The notes beneath the pieces are model-generated. The model was not told the origin of the DNA. It did not search any database and was given only the letters and a program-made list of their open reading frames with translations. Positions 8,753-15,841 of a stretch of DNA of 37,610 nucleotides are shown in pieces. Numbering within the stretch: position 1 is the stretch's first letter; each line of letters opens with the position of its first letter. Position numbers and translations under genes: made by a program. Source of the DNA: JAJAZB01 sp964244295 (GTDB lineage Bacteria > Bacteroidota > Bacteroidia > Cytophagales > Spirosomataceae). Location of the stretch: the NCBI GenBank assembly GCA_964244295.1, contig CAXTIG010000056.1, positions 1 to 37,610 on the forward strand, read 5' to 3'.

Positions 8753-8889
8753 AAGGTGGCTCCGACCTCTGGTCGGAGTGGCGTCAGGTTGCAATCAGTT
8801 AGTCGTAGCGGGAAGGTTTCGACCTGCGGACTGCGCGTCTGCGGTCGAACTCCGACCGGAGAACTACGCGTCCCGGTCGGAGCAACCTT
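8753..8889. repeat. Compound hairpin between dtd and the MazG gene
   Basis: Outer arms AAGGTGGCTCCGACC and GGTCGGAGCAACCTT; inside are further small palindromes (CTCCGACC-tct-GGTCGGAG near 8762-8780; CGACCTGCGG and CTGCGGTCG around 8819-8850). It fills the whole gap from the dtd stop codon (8888-8890) to the MazG start at 8751. Not a heptad array. Confidence 0.75.
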
Positions 8890-9340
8890 ACTTTCTATTT
8901 TTCGAATCCAGCACAATCGTCACCGGCCCGTCGTTCACCAAACTCACCTTCATGTCCGCCCCGAACTCGCCGGTTTCGATGGGCCTGCCGAGCAGGCCGC
9001 CCAGTTCCTGAATCATCCGTTCGTAGAGCGGAACCGCTACCTCCGGCCGGGCGGCTTCGATGAAACTGGGGCGGTTGCCTTTTTTCGTGCTGGCGTGGAG
9101 GGTGAACTGGCTGATGAGCAGAACGGTACCGTCAACCGCCGCTAAATCCAGATTCATTTTTCCATCCGCGTCGTTGAAAATCCGCATCCCGACGATTTTC
9201 CGGGCGAGCCAGGTTACGTCTTCCTCCGTGTCGGCATGGGTAATGCCGAGCAACACCAGAAAGCCGGTTTCGATTTGACCACGAAGTTGATTTTCGATGG
9301 TGACGGAGGCTTCGCTGACGCGTTGGAGGACGGCAATCAT
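8888..9340 (-). CDS. dtd: D-aminoacyl-tRNA deacylase
   Basis: 150 residues, full length for DTD. Removes D-amino acids mischarged on tRNA, acting in the cytoplasm on ester-linked D-aminoacyl-tRNA. Starts MIAVLQRVSEASVTIE, typical of the family. The two catalytic/chirality motifs are present: SQFTLHASTKKGNRPSF (SQFTL type) and NDGPVTIVLDS (the GP cis-proline motif). Part of a minus-strand run with mgtE upstream and the MazG gene downstream; each gap in the run is a hairpin repeat, so co-transcription is uncertain. Confidence 0.95.
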   Translation of the reverse strand: MIAVLQRVSEASVTIENQLRGQIETGFLVLLGITHADTEEDVTWLARKIVGMRIFNDADGKMNLDLAAVDGTVLLISQFTLHASTKKGNRPSFIEAARPEVAVPLYERMIQELGGLLGRPIETGEFGADMKVSLVNDGPVTIVLDSKNRK

Positions 9341-9341
9341 A

Positions 9342-9451
9342 GTCTGAACCTTGATTCGTTGGATTTTAGGATTTTCCTGATTTCTAAAAGCCGCTTTTAC
9401 GATCTCGAATTATCTTGGTAATCCAATAATCCCGCGAATCGAGGTTCAGAC
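9342..9451. repeat. Degenerate heptad hairpin between mgtE and dtd
   Basis: Ends pair as GTCTGAACCTTGATTCG and CGAATCGAGGTTCAGAC (one mismatch). Inner sequence has a loose 7-bp rhythm (TTGGATT, TTAGGAT). It occupies the complete gap, from one base before the mgtE stop to one base after the dtd start. Confidence 0.75.
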
Positions 9452-10809
9452 TAAAGGTGATACAACCCATACGCGATCCCAAAATACACGCTGTACCCCA
9501 GGAAATCGTTGGCCGTGGTGATAAACGGCCCCGAAGCCACGGCGGGGTTGACGCCGAACCGACTCAGAATAATCGGCGTGACCGTGCCCGTAAACGACGA
9601 CAACAGCACCACCGAGAATAACGACGACGCCACCACCGCCGCCAGTTTGAGCGGGTGCGCCAGCAACAGCCACGTCACCAGAAACACGAAGGCGCTGATG
9701 AGTAACCCCTTCACCAACGCCACCGCGAACAGCTTGCCCATCCGCTGCCAGAAGTCCATTTCCAGCCCCGATTTGTCGGCCAGAATCTGCACCATAAACG
9801 AGGACGACTGAATCCCCACGTTCCCGCCCGTGCTGCCCACGATGGGGATGAACAAAGCCAGCGCGGGCACGAGTTGGAGCAAATCGTGTTCGAACAAGCC
9901 CAGAAACCGCGCCGCCAGCAAGCTGCCCACCATGCCGATGCCCAGCCAGGGCAGGCGCGATTTGGCGATTTCCCAAACCGTGTCGTCTTCCTCCACCGGC
10001 GCGCTCACCCCCGTGATGGCCTGGATGTCTTCCTGGGCCTGGTCGGTAATCACGTCGACCACGTCGTCGATGGTGATGATGCCGAGCAGGCGGTTTTGCA
10101 CGTTCACCACGGGCAGGGCGTCGAGGTCGTACTTCTGCATCAGCGCGGCTACATCTTCGGCGGGGTCGTAGGTGTGGGCGAAAATCACGTCCGGCTCAAA
10201 AATCTGTTCGATTTTCGAGCCACGTTTGGCGAGAATAATCCGCTTCAGCGAACAAATGCCGAGCAGCGCGCCCTCGTCATCGACCACGTACACGGCGTAC
10301 ACTTTTTCCACGTCTTCGGCCTGACGACGGATTTCCTCCACGCACTCGGTCACGGTCTGGCGCACGTTGATTTTCACCAACTCCTTCTGCATCAGGCCCC
10401 CGGCGGTGTCGGGTTCGTAGGGCAGCAGGTCGAGGATGAACCGGGCCTGTTCGCGGTCATCGAGCAGGGCGATGACTTCTTCACGCACGCGTACGGGTTG
10501 CTCTTTCAACAAATCCACCGCGTCGTCGGAGTTGAGCACGTTGACGTACCGGGCCAGTTCCGCCGACGAAAATTGTTTCAGAAACGTCGTGCGCGTATCG
10601 CCTTCAATTTCCGAAAGAACTTCCGCGCCCATTTCTTCGTCCAACAGCGTCAGCACGTAGTGCCCCTGGGCCGGGTCGAGTTCGGCCAGCAGCGCCGAGA
10701 TGTCCGCCGGGTACAGTTCTTCCAACTCGGCGCGGATGGTGTCGGCCTCGCGCTGGAGAATCGCCGTTTCCAGGCGTTCGACGGAATCTTTGGTTAACTC
10801 GAAGGGCAT
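9451..10809 (-). CDS. mgtE: Magnesium transporter MgtE
   Basis: 452 residues. Mg2+ channel/transporter of the inner membrane. The start at 10809 (MPFELTKDSVERLETAIL) is preferred; further upstream is repeat DNA. Order: MgtE N-domain of helical repeats (about 1-125, ALLAELDPAQGHYVL, DAVDLL), two CBS domains (about 130-260, LLGICSLKRIILA and LLGIITIDDVVDVI), then five hydrophobic helices (about 280-452) including the pore-region signature PIVGSTGGNVGIQSS. The CBS region is the known cytosolic Mg2+ sensor. The C-terminal helix ends GIAYGLYHL. Confidence 0.96.
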   Translation of the reverse strand: MPFELTKDSVERLETAILQREADTIRAELEELYPADISALLAELDPAQGHYVLTLLDEEMGAEVLSEIEGDTRTTFLKQFSSAELARYVNVLNSDDAVDLLKEQPVRVREEVIALLDDREQARFILDLLPYEPDTAGGLMQKELVKINVRQTVTECVEEIRRQAEDVEKVYAVYVVDDEGALLGICSLKRIILAKRGSKIEQIFEPDVIFAHTYDPAEDVAALMQKYDLDALPVVNVQNRLLGIITIDDVVDVITDQAQEDIQAITGVSAPVEEDDTVWEIAKSRLPWLGIGMVGSLLAARFLGLFEHDLLQLVPALALFIPIVGSTGGNVGIQSSSFMVQILADKSGLEMDFWQRMGKLFAVALVKGLLISAFVFLVTWLLLAHPLKLAAVVASSLFSVVLLSSFTGTVTPIILSRFGVNPAVASGPFITTANDFLGYSVYFGIAYGLYHL

Positions 10810-10813
10810 TTTT

Positions 10814-10905
10814 GTGAGAGGTGAGAGGATAGAGGTGAGAGAATAGAGGAAAAGCAATCGGTGTGGGTACTATCTCACCTCTATCCTCTCACCTCTATCC
10901 TCTCA
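10814..10905. repeat. Perfect-phase heptad hairpin between rsmA and mgtE
   Basis: Left arm units GTGAGAG, GTGAGAG, GATAGAG, GTGAGAG, AATAGAG; right arm units TCTCACC and TCTATCC alternating. The 7-bp period is exact over five units per arm. The right arm encodes the last eight residues and stop of RsmA (stop at 10881-10883); the left arm ends about 5 nt before the mgtE start. Confidence 0.88.
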
Positions 10906-11660
10906 TAAAGTTTCGTCAACTCCACAAACTCTCCTACCCCCAACCGCTCCGCCCGCAAATCAAGCAAGGGGTGGTCGGGCAGGTTGGCATTCAGGGGTTT
11001 GAGCGCGTTGCGGAGGGTTTTGCGGCGTTGGTTGAAGGCGGTTTTCACGACCCGTTTGAACAGCACCGGGTCGCAACCCAGGTCGGTGACGGCGTTGCGC
11101 CGCAGACGAATCACGCCCGACTGCACCTTCGGCGGCGGGTCGAAGGCCCCCGGCGGCACCGTGAAGGCGTACTCGATGTCGTACCAGGCCTGGAGCAATA
11201 CGCTCAGAATCCCGTAGTCTTTGTTGCCCGGCGGCGAGGCGAGGCGCTGGGCCACTTCTTTTTGCAGCATACACACCACTTCGGGTACCCGGTCGACGTC
11301 GTCGAGGATTTTGAAGAGAATCTGCGAGGAAATGTTGTAGGGGAAATTGCCGATAACAGCGAAGGGTTCCGCCGAAAACCGGGCCAAGTCCATTTTCAGA
11401 AAGTCTTCGCCAAATAGGCGCGGCTCCAGGTCGGGGAAATGGACTTGTAGGTACGCTACCGATTCCCGGTCCAATTCCACGACGGAAGTCTCGAACTCCA
11501 TTTTTTTTATCAAAAACTGCGTCAGCACCCCCATGCCGGGACCGATTTCGAGCACCCGCCGGTAGCCGCCGTGGCCCGACAGCAACCCGACGATGCGCTC
11601 GGCGGCGTGGAGGTCGCGCAGGAAATGCTGACCGAGGGATTTTTTGGGACGGACTTTCAA
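10881..11660 (-). CDS. rsmA: 16S rRNA (adenine1518-N6/adenine1519-N6)-dimethyltransferase
   Basis: 259 residues. Dimethylates two adjacent adenines in helix 45 of 16S rRNA using SAM. N-terminal KVRPKKSLGQHFLRD is the hallmark KKSLGQHFL motif; SAM motif EIGPGMGVLT follows; catalytic NFPYNIS (NxPY) is at about residue 103; C-terminal helical domain has FNQRRKTLRNALK. The start is a TTG at 11660: an in-frame TAA lies only a few codons upstream and no ATG is available, and TTG places the protein exactly at the expected first residue. The C-terminal YERIEVRG is translated from a heptad repeat and is probably not conserved. Confidence 0.95.
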   Translation of the reverse strand: MKVRPKKSLGQHFLRDLHAAERIVGLLSGHGGYRRVLEIGPGMGVLTQFLIKKMEFETSVVELDRESVAYLQVHFPDLEPRLFGEDFLKMDLARFSAEPFAVIGNFPYNISSQILFKILDDVDRVPEVVCMLQKEVAQRLASPPGNKDYGILSVLLQAWYDIEYAFTVPPGAFDPPPKVQSGVIRLRRNAVTDLGCDPVLFKRVVKTAFNQRRKTLRNALKPLNANLPDHPLLDLRAERLGVGEFVELTKLYERIEVRG

Positions 11661-11698
11661 AGGGGTGCGGTGAGTTTACGTAACATCTCCCCAAGCGC

Positions 11699-11913
11699 GT
11701 CATTGCGAGCGGAGGTAATCCGATGAGCGAAGCGAAATTGGATTACCGGAGCGAAGCAATCCCCTCCCGAAGACCAAGAGAGCACCGGACAAGTACCGTT
11801 CCTGCCCAAAGCTATTTTGGCTACCGGCGGGGGATTGCCGCAGCGGCGGACCGTTTCGCGGCGGGTGAAACAGTCTCGCTTCGCTCGCCTTTTCACCCTC
11901 CGCTCGCAATGAC
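11699..11913. repeat. GTCATTGCGAGC-class inverted repeat with a one-sided 16-mer
   Basis: Outer arms GTCATTGCGAGCGGAGG (11699-11715) and its exact complement (11897-11913). Inside, GCGAAGCAATCCCC at about 11751-11764 should pair with GGGGATTGCTTCGC, but the right-hand partner is split by a 16-mer at 11839-11854. It lies in the 466-nt divergent gap between rsmA and the lipoprotein gene (11661-12126), which otherwise holds the perfect hairpin at 12009-12062 and no gene I can support. Confidence 0.85.
11839..11854 (-). repeat. Interspersed 16-mer, exact copy, one arm only
   Basis: CGCAGCGGCGGACCGT sits between GGGGATTGC and TTCGC. The opposite arm of the same hairpin has the uninterrupted complement GCGAAGCAATCCCC, so this copy is directly visible as an insertion. 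Confidence 0.85.
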
Positions 11914-12008
11914 GGGCTGGGAGGTTTCGCCAAAAGTACCCCGAAAACCCCAATTCTTCGAAAATTTCACCCCAACCACTTGCCCGATTTGGGATTGTTG
12001 GGTAGGTT

Positions 12009-12062
12009 TGCCAAGAGCCTTTCCCACTACGCGCTTCCGCGTAGTGGGAAAGGCTCTTGGCA
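12009..12062. repeat. Perfect 25-bp hairpin with a 4-nt loop
   Basis: TGCCAAGAGCCTTTCC... (12009-12033) and its exact complement (12038-12062) around CTTC. It lies 65 nt before the lipoprotein ATG, so it could be in the 5' leader; no T-run follows on either strand. Function unknown. Confidence 0.85.
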
Positions 12063-12126
12063 TTTCAGCCCCCTGGGTGCCTTCAAGCCCCGAACCTCCT
12101 CCCCTCACCAGCTTCATTTTATCGCC

Positions 12127-13488
12127 ATGCACTCCCTCCTCAAATCCACCCTGCTGCTGCTCTTCGTCTTCACCGCCCTCGTACTTTCCTGCGGGAAAAA
12201 AGAAGCCGATACCCCCAAACCCCAACCGACCGGCAACCCCATCACGGGCAACCTGACCGTGAGCGGCATCACCGGTGCCAGCGTGGTGCCCGATGCGGCC
12301 GGGACGAGCTTCACCGTGACCGTGCCCGCCGGCACGAACGTAAAAGCCCTCACCCTGAGCATTCCCCTCGCCACCGGCGCCAGCATCGACCCCGCTCCCG
12401 GCACCGCCCGCGATTACACCAATCCCGTTATTTTTACCGTAACCCCCGCCGGAGGCGGTACGCCCCTGAAAATTACCGTGACGGTGGTGGTGCAGGCCGC
12501 CCCCAAATCCGCTGACAAGCAGATTACCGCCTTCAGCTTCGCGGCCCTCAGCCCAGCCGTAACCGCCGCCATCGACCAGACTACCCGCAAGATTACCGCC
12601 ACCGTCCCCGCCGATGCCGACCTGACCAAACTGGTGCCTACGCTGATGCTCTCGGCCAAAGCCACGGTAGCCCCCGCCTCCGGCGTGGTGCAGAACTTTA
12701 CCAACGCGGTGAATTACACGGTGACGGCGGAGGATGGGAGTACGCAGGTGTACGAGGTGAAGGTGGAGAAGGCGGTGGTGGGGAGTAATGTGCCTTGCCT
12801 TTGCACGCGCATCGAAGACGTTTCGAATGCTAATGAATACTTGGTGTTTGAATACAATACCGATGGGCGAGTTGCCAAAATGAATGCTACAAAAAAATTC
12901 GGTTTATTTACTGTTTCTTTTGAGTATAATCAAAACGGAGAAGTAACAAAAACATTAACGCCTGATGGATTTTCTAACGAATTAACCTATACCAACGGTA
13001 AACTAACTAGCTTGAAACTTTATAAAAATGGCGTACTTCAAACAGGATTTGTGAATGTACCGAATGGAGAATTTATTGGACGCTTAAGTCTTAATGAGAA
13101 AAATGAAATCTTAGGTGTTGATACTGATAAATTTGAATACACAAACGGAAATATGACTAGATGGGAAAATTTCGATGGACCCAACAAATTAGAGGATTTC
13201 AGATTTGAATATGATCTTAAAAACCACTATTTATCTGCCAGCAAACCGAAAGGGATATTTGGTCATTTGTATTTTGGATTAATTAGTGGGGATTTTTCAT
13301 CTCATGTAGGATTCATTACTACTTTCCTCAATAATCCAGTAAAACTAACTGTTGATAATGGAAAGTCTATTCTTTCGGGTAACTACAATTACACGTACAA
13401 CAACAAGGGTTTTCCAACGCAAGTTGAATTAACCTCAGCAGGCGTAAGTGGCGGCAAATTGAAATTTACCTACTCCAACTGCCAATAA
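12127..13488 (+). CDS. Lipoprotein with DUF5018-like repeats and an AT-rich C-terminal domain
   Basis: 453 residues. Start at 12127 (MHSLLKSTLLLLF) gives a lipoprotein signal with lipobox LVLSC, C22 the lipidation site. Residues about 35-220 contain two related beta-sandwich repeats (ITAFSFAALSPAVTAAID, VNYTVTAEDGSTQVYEVKV), matching the DUF5018-type surface lipoprotein domain of Bacteroidota. Residues about 230-453 form a different, aromatic- and Asn-rich domain with repeated FEYN/YTNG strands resembling DUF4595/YD-like beta repeats. DNA composition changes sharply near 12800, from GC-rich to strongly AT-rich, at this domain boundary, suggesting a recombined gene. Outer-membrane or surface location likely; ligand unknown. 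Confidence 0.8.
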   Translation: MHSLLKSTLLLLFVFTALVLSCGKKEADTPKPQPTGNPITGNLTVSGITGASVVPDAAGTSFTVTVPAGTNVKALTLSIPLATGASIDPAPGTARDYTNPVIFTVTPAGGGTPLKITVTVVVQAAPKSADKQITAFSFAALSPAVTAAIDQTTRKITATVPADADLTKLVPTLMLSAKATVAPASGVVQNFTNAVNYTVTAEDGSTQVYEVKVEKAVVGSNVPCLCTRIEDVSNANEYLVFEYNTDGRVAKMNATKKFGLFTVSFEYNQNGEVTKTLTPDGFSNELTYTNGKLTSLKLYKNGVLQTGFVNVPNGEFIGRLSLNEKNEILGVDTDKFEYTNGNMTRWENFDGPNKLEDFRFEYDLKNHYLSASKPKGIFGHLYFGLISGDFSSHVGFITTFLNNPVKLTVDNGKSILSGNYNYTYNNKGFPTQVELTSAGVSGGKLKFTYSNCQ

Positions 13489-13608
13489 ACCAGTAACCAA
13501 AAAAGCCAGAAAGGATGGGGTAAATCCAACCGTGCACTCCCCCGGCAAACGCCAGTCAGGGTCGAAAAAAACCTTTTGAAGTGGTCGGATTTGGGGTTGG
13601 CTCTCGTC

Positions 13609-13851
13609 CCAGCGGGTACGGAAGGTTGGTAGCACCTAACCGGCTTCCCACCCGTAACATCCCGGAAGCGTTCCACGCCGGGTTTAGCCCGGTCGGTGTG
13701 CCGATTCCGGCAAGTTGGCCTTAGTTTTACGGCATGGATTCCCTCTTCGCCGACGGCCAGCGGTTCATCCCCCTCATCTCGGATTACGGACGGTTCGCCG
13801 CTGCGATTTAAGGCCACCTTCGGCAACGAAGCCAACAGCCTGTTTCTGCGC
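13609..13851. repeat. Direct repeat A: leader and 5' end of an Rpn nuclease gene
   Basis: Near-identical to 14725-14966: about three substitutions and one 1-bp indel over some 242 nt. It covers about 125 nt of leader and about 39 codons of the Rpn gene; identity falls abruptly after CTGTTTCTGCGC, although weaker family-level similarity continues. The leader contains a CCGGG-ttta-GCCCGG hairpin and a near -7 box (TAGTTTTA) just before the ATG. Confidence 0.85.
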
Positions 13852-13927
13852 CGGGCTTTGCAAGCGCTGATTCAATCCGAAACGCCCATCGAGCAAGTCA
13901 CTTTCATGCCCAACGAACTCAGCCGCA
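13734..13927 (+). pseudogene. 5' fragment of Rpn-family nuclease/transposase gene, frameshifted and truncated
   Basis: ATG at 13734 begins MDSLFADGQRFIPLISDYG, then the frame is broken by a 16-bp insertion (13790-13805); without it the text continues FKATFGNEANSLFLRRALQALIQSETPI...FMPNEL. Homology stops around 13925, before the catalytic region, where the promoter of the toxin-antitoxin pair begins. In the ATG frame a stop comes after 25 codons. Same family as the gene at 14849. Clearly a remnant. Confidence 0.85.
13790..13805 (+). repeat. Interspersed 16-mer inside the Rpn fragment
   Basis: ACGGTTCGCCGCTGCG (one C-to-T change from the common form) between GATTACGG and ATTTAAGG. Removing 16 bp gives GAT TAC GGA TTT AAG, encoding DYGFK. 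Confidence 0.85.
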
Positions 13928-13975
13928 CCGATGGGAGCGACGGGTTCGGATTCGGCTCCCGACGGGTTTTTTTGC

Positions 13976-13983
13976 TATCTTTG
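13976..13983 (+). promoter_or_regulatory. Putative -7 box of the toxin-antitoxin operon
   Basis: TATCTTTG matches TAnnTTTG and lies 22 nt before the antitoxin ATG at 14006. No convincing -33 box is visible. Just upstream, GGGAGC and GCTCCC flank a possible stem followed by a run of seven T, perhaps a terminator for the broken gene. Confidence 0.5.
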
Positions 13984-14005
13984 AGTCAATGAAACCCAAG
14001 CCCGC

Positions 14006-14236
14006 ATGACCCACCTGCCCCGAATCACGCTCAACCTTGCTGTCGGCCACGGCAAACCGACGGTGCGCAACACGCGCTACCTCGTGGAGTCGCTGCTGGA
14101 ATACCTGGCTGCGGGCGATTCAATCGAAGAATTGCTGCAAACGTTTCCTGACCTGGAACGGGAAGACCTGCTGGCTTGCCTGGAATACGCGGTCGTTTTG
14201 TCGAAGGGACGCGGAGCATACCTCCAGGCGGCATGA
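14006..14236 (+). CDS. DUF433 family antitoxin
   Basis: 76 residues (MTHLPRITLNLAVGHGKPTVRNTRYLVESLLEYLAAGDS). The pattern with GKPTVRNTR, a helix with SIEELLQTFPDLEREDLLACLEYA, is the DUF433 fold, a small winged-helix-like DNA-binding antitoxin often paired with DUF5615 proteins. Its stop overlaps the toxin start (ATGA, 4 nt), the usual coupling. It probably binds and neutralises the toxin and autoregulates the promoter at 13976; that is family inference. Confidence 0.88.
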   Translation: MTHLPRITLNLAVGHGKPTVRNTRYLVESLLEYLAAGDSIEELLQTFPDLEREDLLACLEYAVVLSKGRGAYLQAA

Positions 14237-14583
14237 AGTTCCTGATCGATGCCCAACTGCCGCCCGTGCTAAAGTTTGTCTTTCAGGCATATGGGCACGA
14301 TGCCATTCATTCGCTGGATTTACCCCTGAAAAACGACACTCCCGACACGAGCATCCGTCAAATTGCTCAGGCTGAAGGGCGGGTCGTCGTGACGAAAGAT
14401 ACCGATTTTTACTACTCCCATTTTTTGACCGGAAGCCCTGTAAAACTGGTGCTGGTGCGGACCGGGAATATTCGGGTAAAGCCATTGAAGGCACTTTTTG
14501 AGAACGACATGGGCCGCTTGATTCGGTTGTTGGAAACGCACGATTTCGTAGAAATTACCGGCGAAGCGCTCGAAATCGAGTGA
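14233..14583 (+). CDS. DUF5615 family PIN-like toxin
   Basis: 116 residues. Begins MKFLIDAQLPPVLKFVFQ, with the first PIN-like Asp in FLIDAQLP, then VVTKDTDFYY with the acidic KDxDF motif; this is the DUF5615/Mut7-C-like PIN branch. A metal-dependent RNase activity is expected by family, not shown. Translation is coupled to the antitoxin by the ATGA overlap. The pair is flanked by direct repeats of the Rpn 5' end, placing it in a small duplicated or inserted block. Confidence 0.88.
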   Translation: MKFLIDAQLPPVLKFVFQAYGHDAIHSLDLPLKNDTPDTSIRQIAQAEGRVVVTKDTDFYYSHFLTGSPVKLVLVRTGNIRVKPLKALFENDMGRLIRLLETHDFVEITGEALEIE

Positions 14584-14611
14584 AGTGACCCCGGGTTGGC
14601 CGTATAGCCCT

Positions 14612-14698
14612 GCTCGCCCCGATTTGCAATCGGGGCGGCGGCGGTTTTGCGTCTCAGACGCAATTCCAAGTGCGCCCCGATTGCAAATCGGGGCGAGC
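14612..14698. repeat. 87-nt palindromic element, copy 1
   Basis: Begins GCTCGCCCCGATTTGCAA and ends with the complement; contains a central GCGTC-tca-GACGC stem. It differs from the copy at 16530-16616 at two of 87 positions. Each end is also a local palindrome (CCCCGATTTGCAATCGGGG). Lies 29 nt after the toxin stop. Confidence 0.88.
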
Positions 14699-14724
14699 GG
14701 TCGAGCGGTGGGGGTCAAAAAAAA

Positions 14725-14966
14725 CCAGCGGGACGGAAGGTTGGTAGCACCTAACCGGCTTCCCACCCGTAACATCCCGGAAGCGTTCCACGCCGGGTTT
14801 AGCCCGGTCGGTGTGCCGATTCCGGCAAGTTGGCCTTAGTTTTACGGCATGGATTCCCTCTTCGCCGACGGCCAGCGGTTCATCCCCCTCATTTCCGATT
14901 ACGGACGGTTCGCCGCTGCGATTCAAGGCCACCTTCGGCAACGAAGCCAACAGCCTGTTTCTGCGC
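14725..14966. repeat. Direct repeat B: leader and 5' end of the second Rpn gene
   Basis: Partner of 13609-13851. The two copies bracket the DUF433/DUF5615 pair and share the same 16-bp insertion at the same base, so the insertion predates the duplication or was spread by gene conversion. Confidence 0.85.
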
Positions 14967-15740
14967 ACGGCGCTGCAAGCCTTGATTAAATCGGAGGTGC
15001 CGATTGTGGCGGTTACCTTTCTGCCCAACGAGCTGCAAAGCCTGACCAGGGACAGCCGCAGCGGGGTCTACGATTTAGCTTGCCGGGATGCAAATGGGAA
15101 TTTCTTTATCGTGGAAATGCAACTGAGCGAGTACCCGGAGTTTATCCACCGCATGAAGTTTTATTCGCTGTACCGTTTCAACACGTTGGTCAAAAAGGGT
15201 AAATACACCTTCGAAGACCTGCCCCGAATCTACTGCATCGGTATTTTAGCCGGAGCTATTTTCCCAAACCTGACCGATTACCACAACCTGGCCGTTCTGC
15301 GAAACGAAAAAGGTGAATTGATTGACGACCAGACGGTATTTGTCACTGTAGAATTGGCTAAATTCGTCAAGCCGTTGGCCGCCATCGCCTCCGACCTCGA
15401 CAAACTTATCTACACCATGAAGACCCTCCACACCGTCACCGACCCCAGCCAGTACCCAAAATTCTGGACGGAAGAATGGCTCCAACGGGCCATCGATGAA
15501 CTCGATACGCGGTCGATGAGCCCTGAAGAACTCCTGAATTATGAAATGACGCTTTCAGCCAATGCGTTAGCCATCAAGAATGAACAGAAGAAAATTGAAC
15601 GTGCCAACCTGGAAATCACAACCGAGACCGTAAAGAAGATGCTGCTGAGCGGGAAGCTATCCAGCGAAGACATTGCCGCGTTCACCAGCACGACACTAGA
15701 TTTTGTTCTTGAAATTCAAAAGAGCCTGCCCAGCCGATAA
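14849..15740 (+). CDS. Rpn-family recombination-promoting nuclease / putative transposase, frameshifted by a 16-bp insertion
   Basis: PD-(D/E)XK nuclease of the Rpn/PDDEXK_2 type, about 290 residues after correction. The natural ATG at 14849 encodes MDSLFADGQRFIPLISDYG, then 16 bp (14905-14920) shift the frame; the rest (FKATFGNEANSLFLRTALQ...) is open to the stop at 15740. In the ATG frame translation ends after 46 codons. A GTG at 14811 is in frame with the long part but would give a non-family N terminus. Catalytic residues look intact: YDLACRDANGNFFIVEMQ (D, then ExQ). The C-terminal part (about 230-290) is the helical tail with EILLSGKLSSEDIA-like text usual in these proteins. Functional status: probably disrupted, unless the GTG start or frameshifting rescues it. 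Confidence 0.85.
14905..14920 (+). repeat. Interspersed 16-mer interrupting the second Rpn gene
   Basis: ACGGTTCGCCGCTGCG between GATTACGG and ATTCAAGG. Excision in silico gives GAT TAC GGA TTC AAG (DYGFK) and joins the ATG frame exactly to the long downstream frame. Same single-base variant as in the fragment at 13790. Confidence 0.88.
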
Positions 15741-15841
15741 TTCCCTTGCTCACCAGTTATTCCAGCTATCGCCCCCAAAACGGGTACCAAAAGCCAATCG
15801 GTGATGGGCAGGCCGGTTTTACGCAACGCGACCGGTACGCC

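Noticed and set aside
13971..13992. Fragment at 13696-13992 as an intact gene
   Set aside because: It mixes two frames of a broken Rpn 5' end with promoter DNA of the toxin-antitoxin pair.
14811..14848. GTG at 14811 as the true start of the Rpn gene
   Set aside because: The resulting N terminus (MCRFRQVGLSFTAWIP) is unlike the family and reads through the leader; the ATG at 14849 encodes the family N terminus in the other frame.
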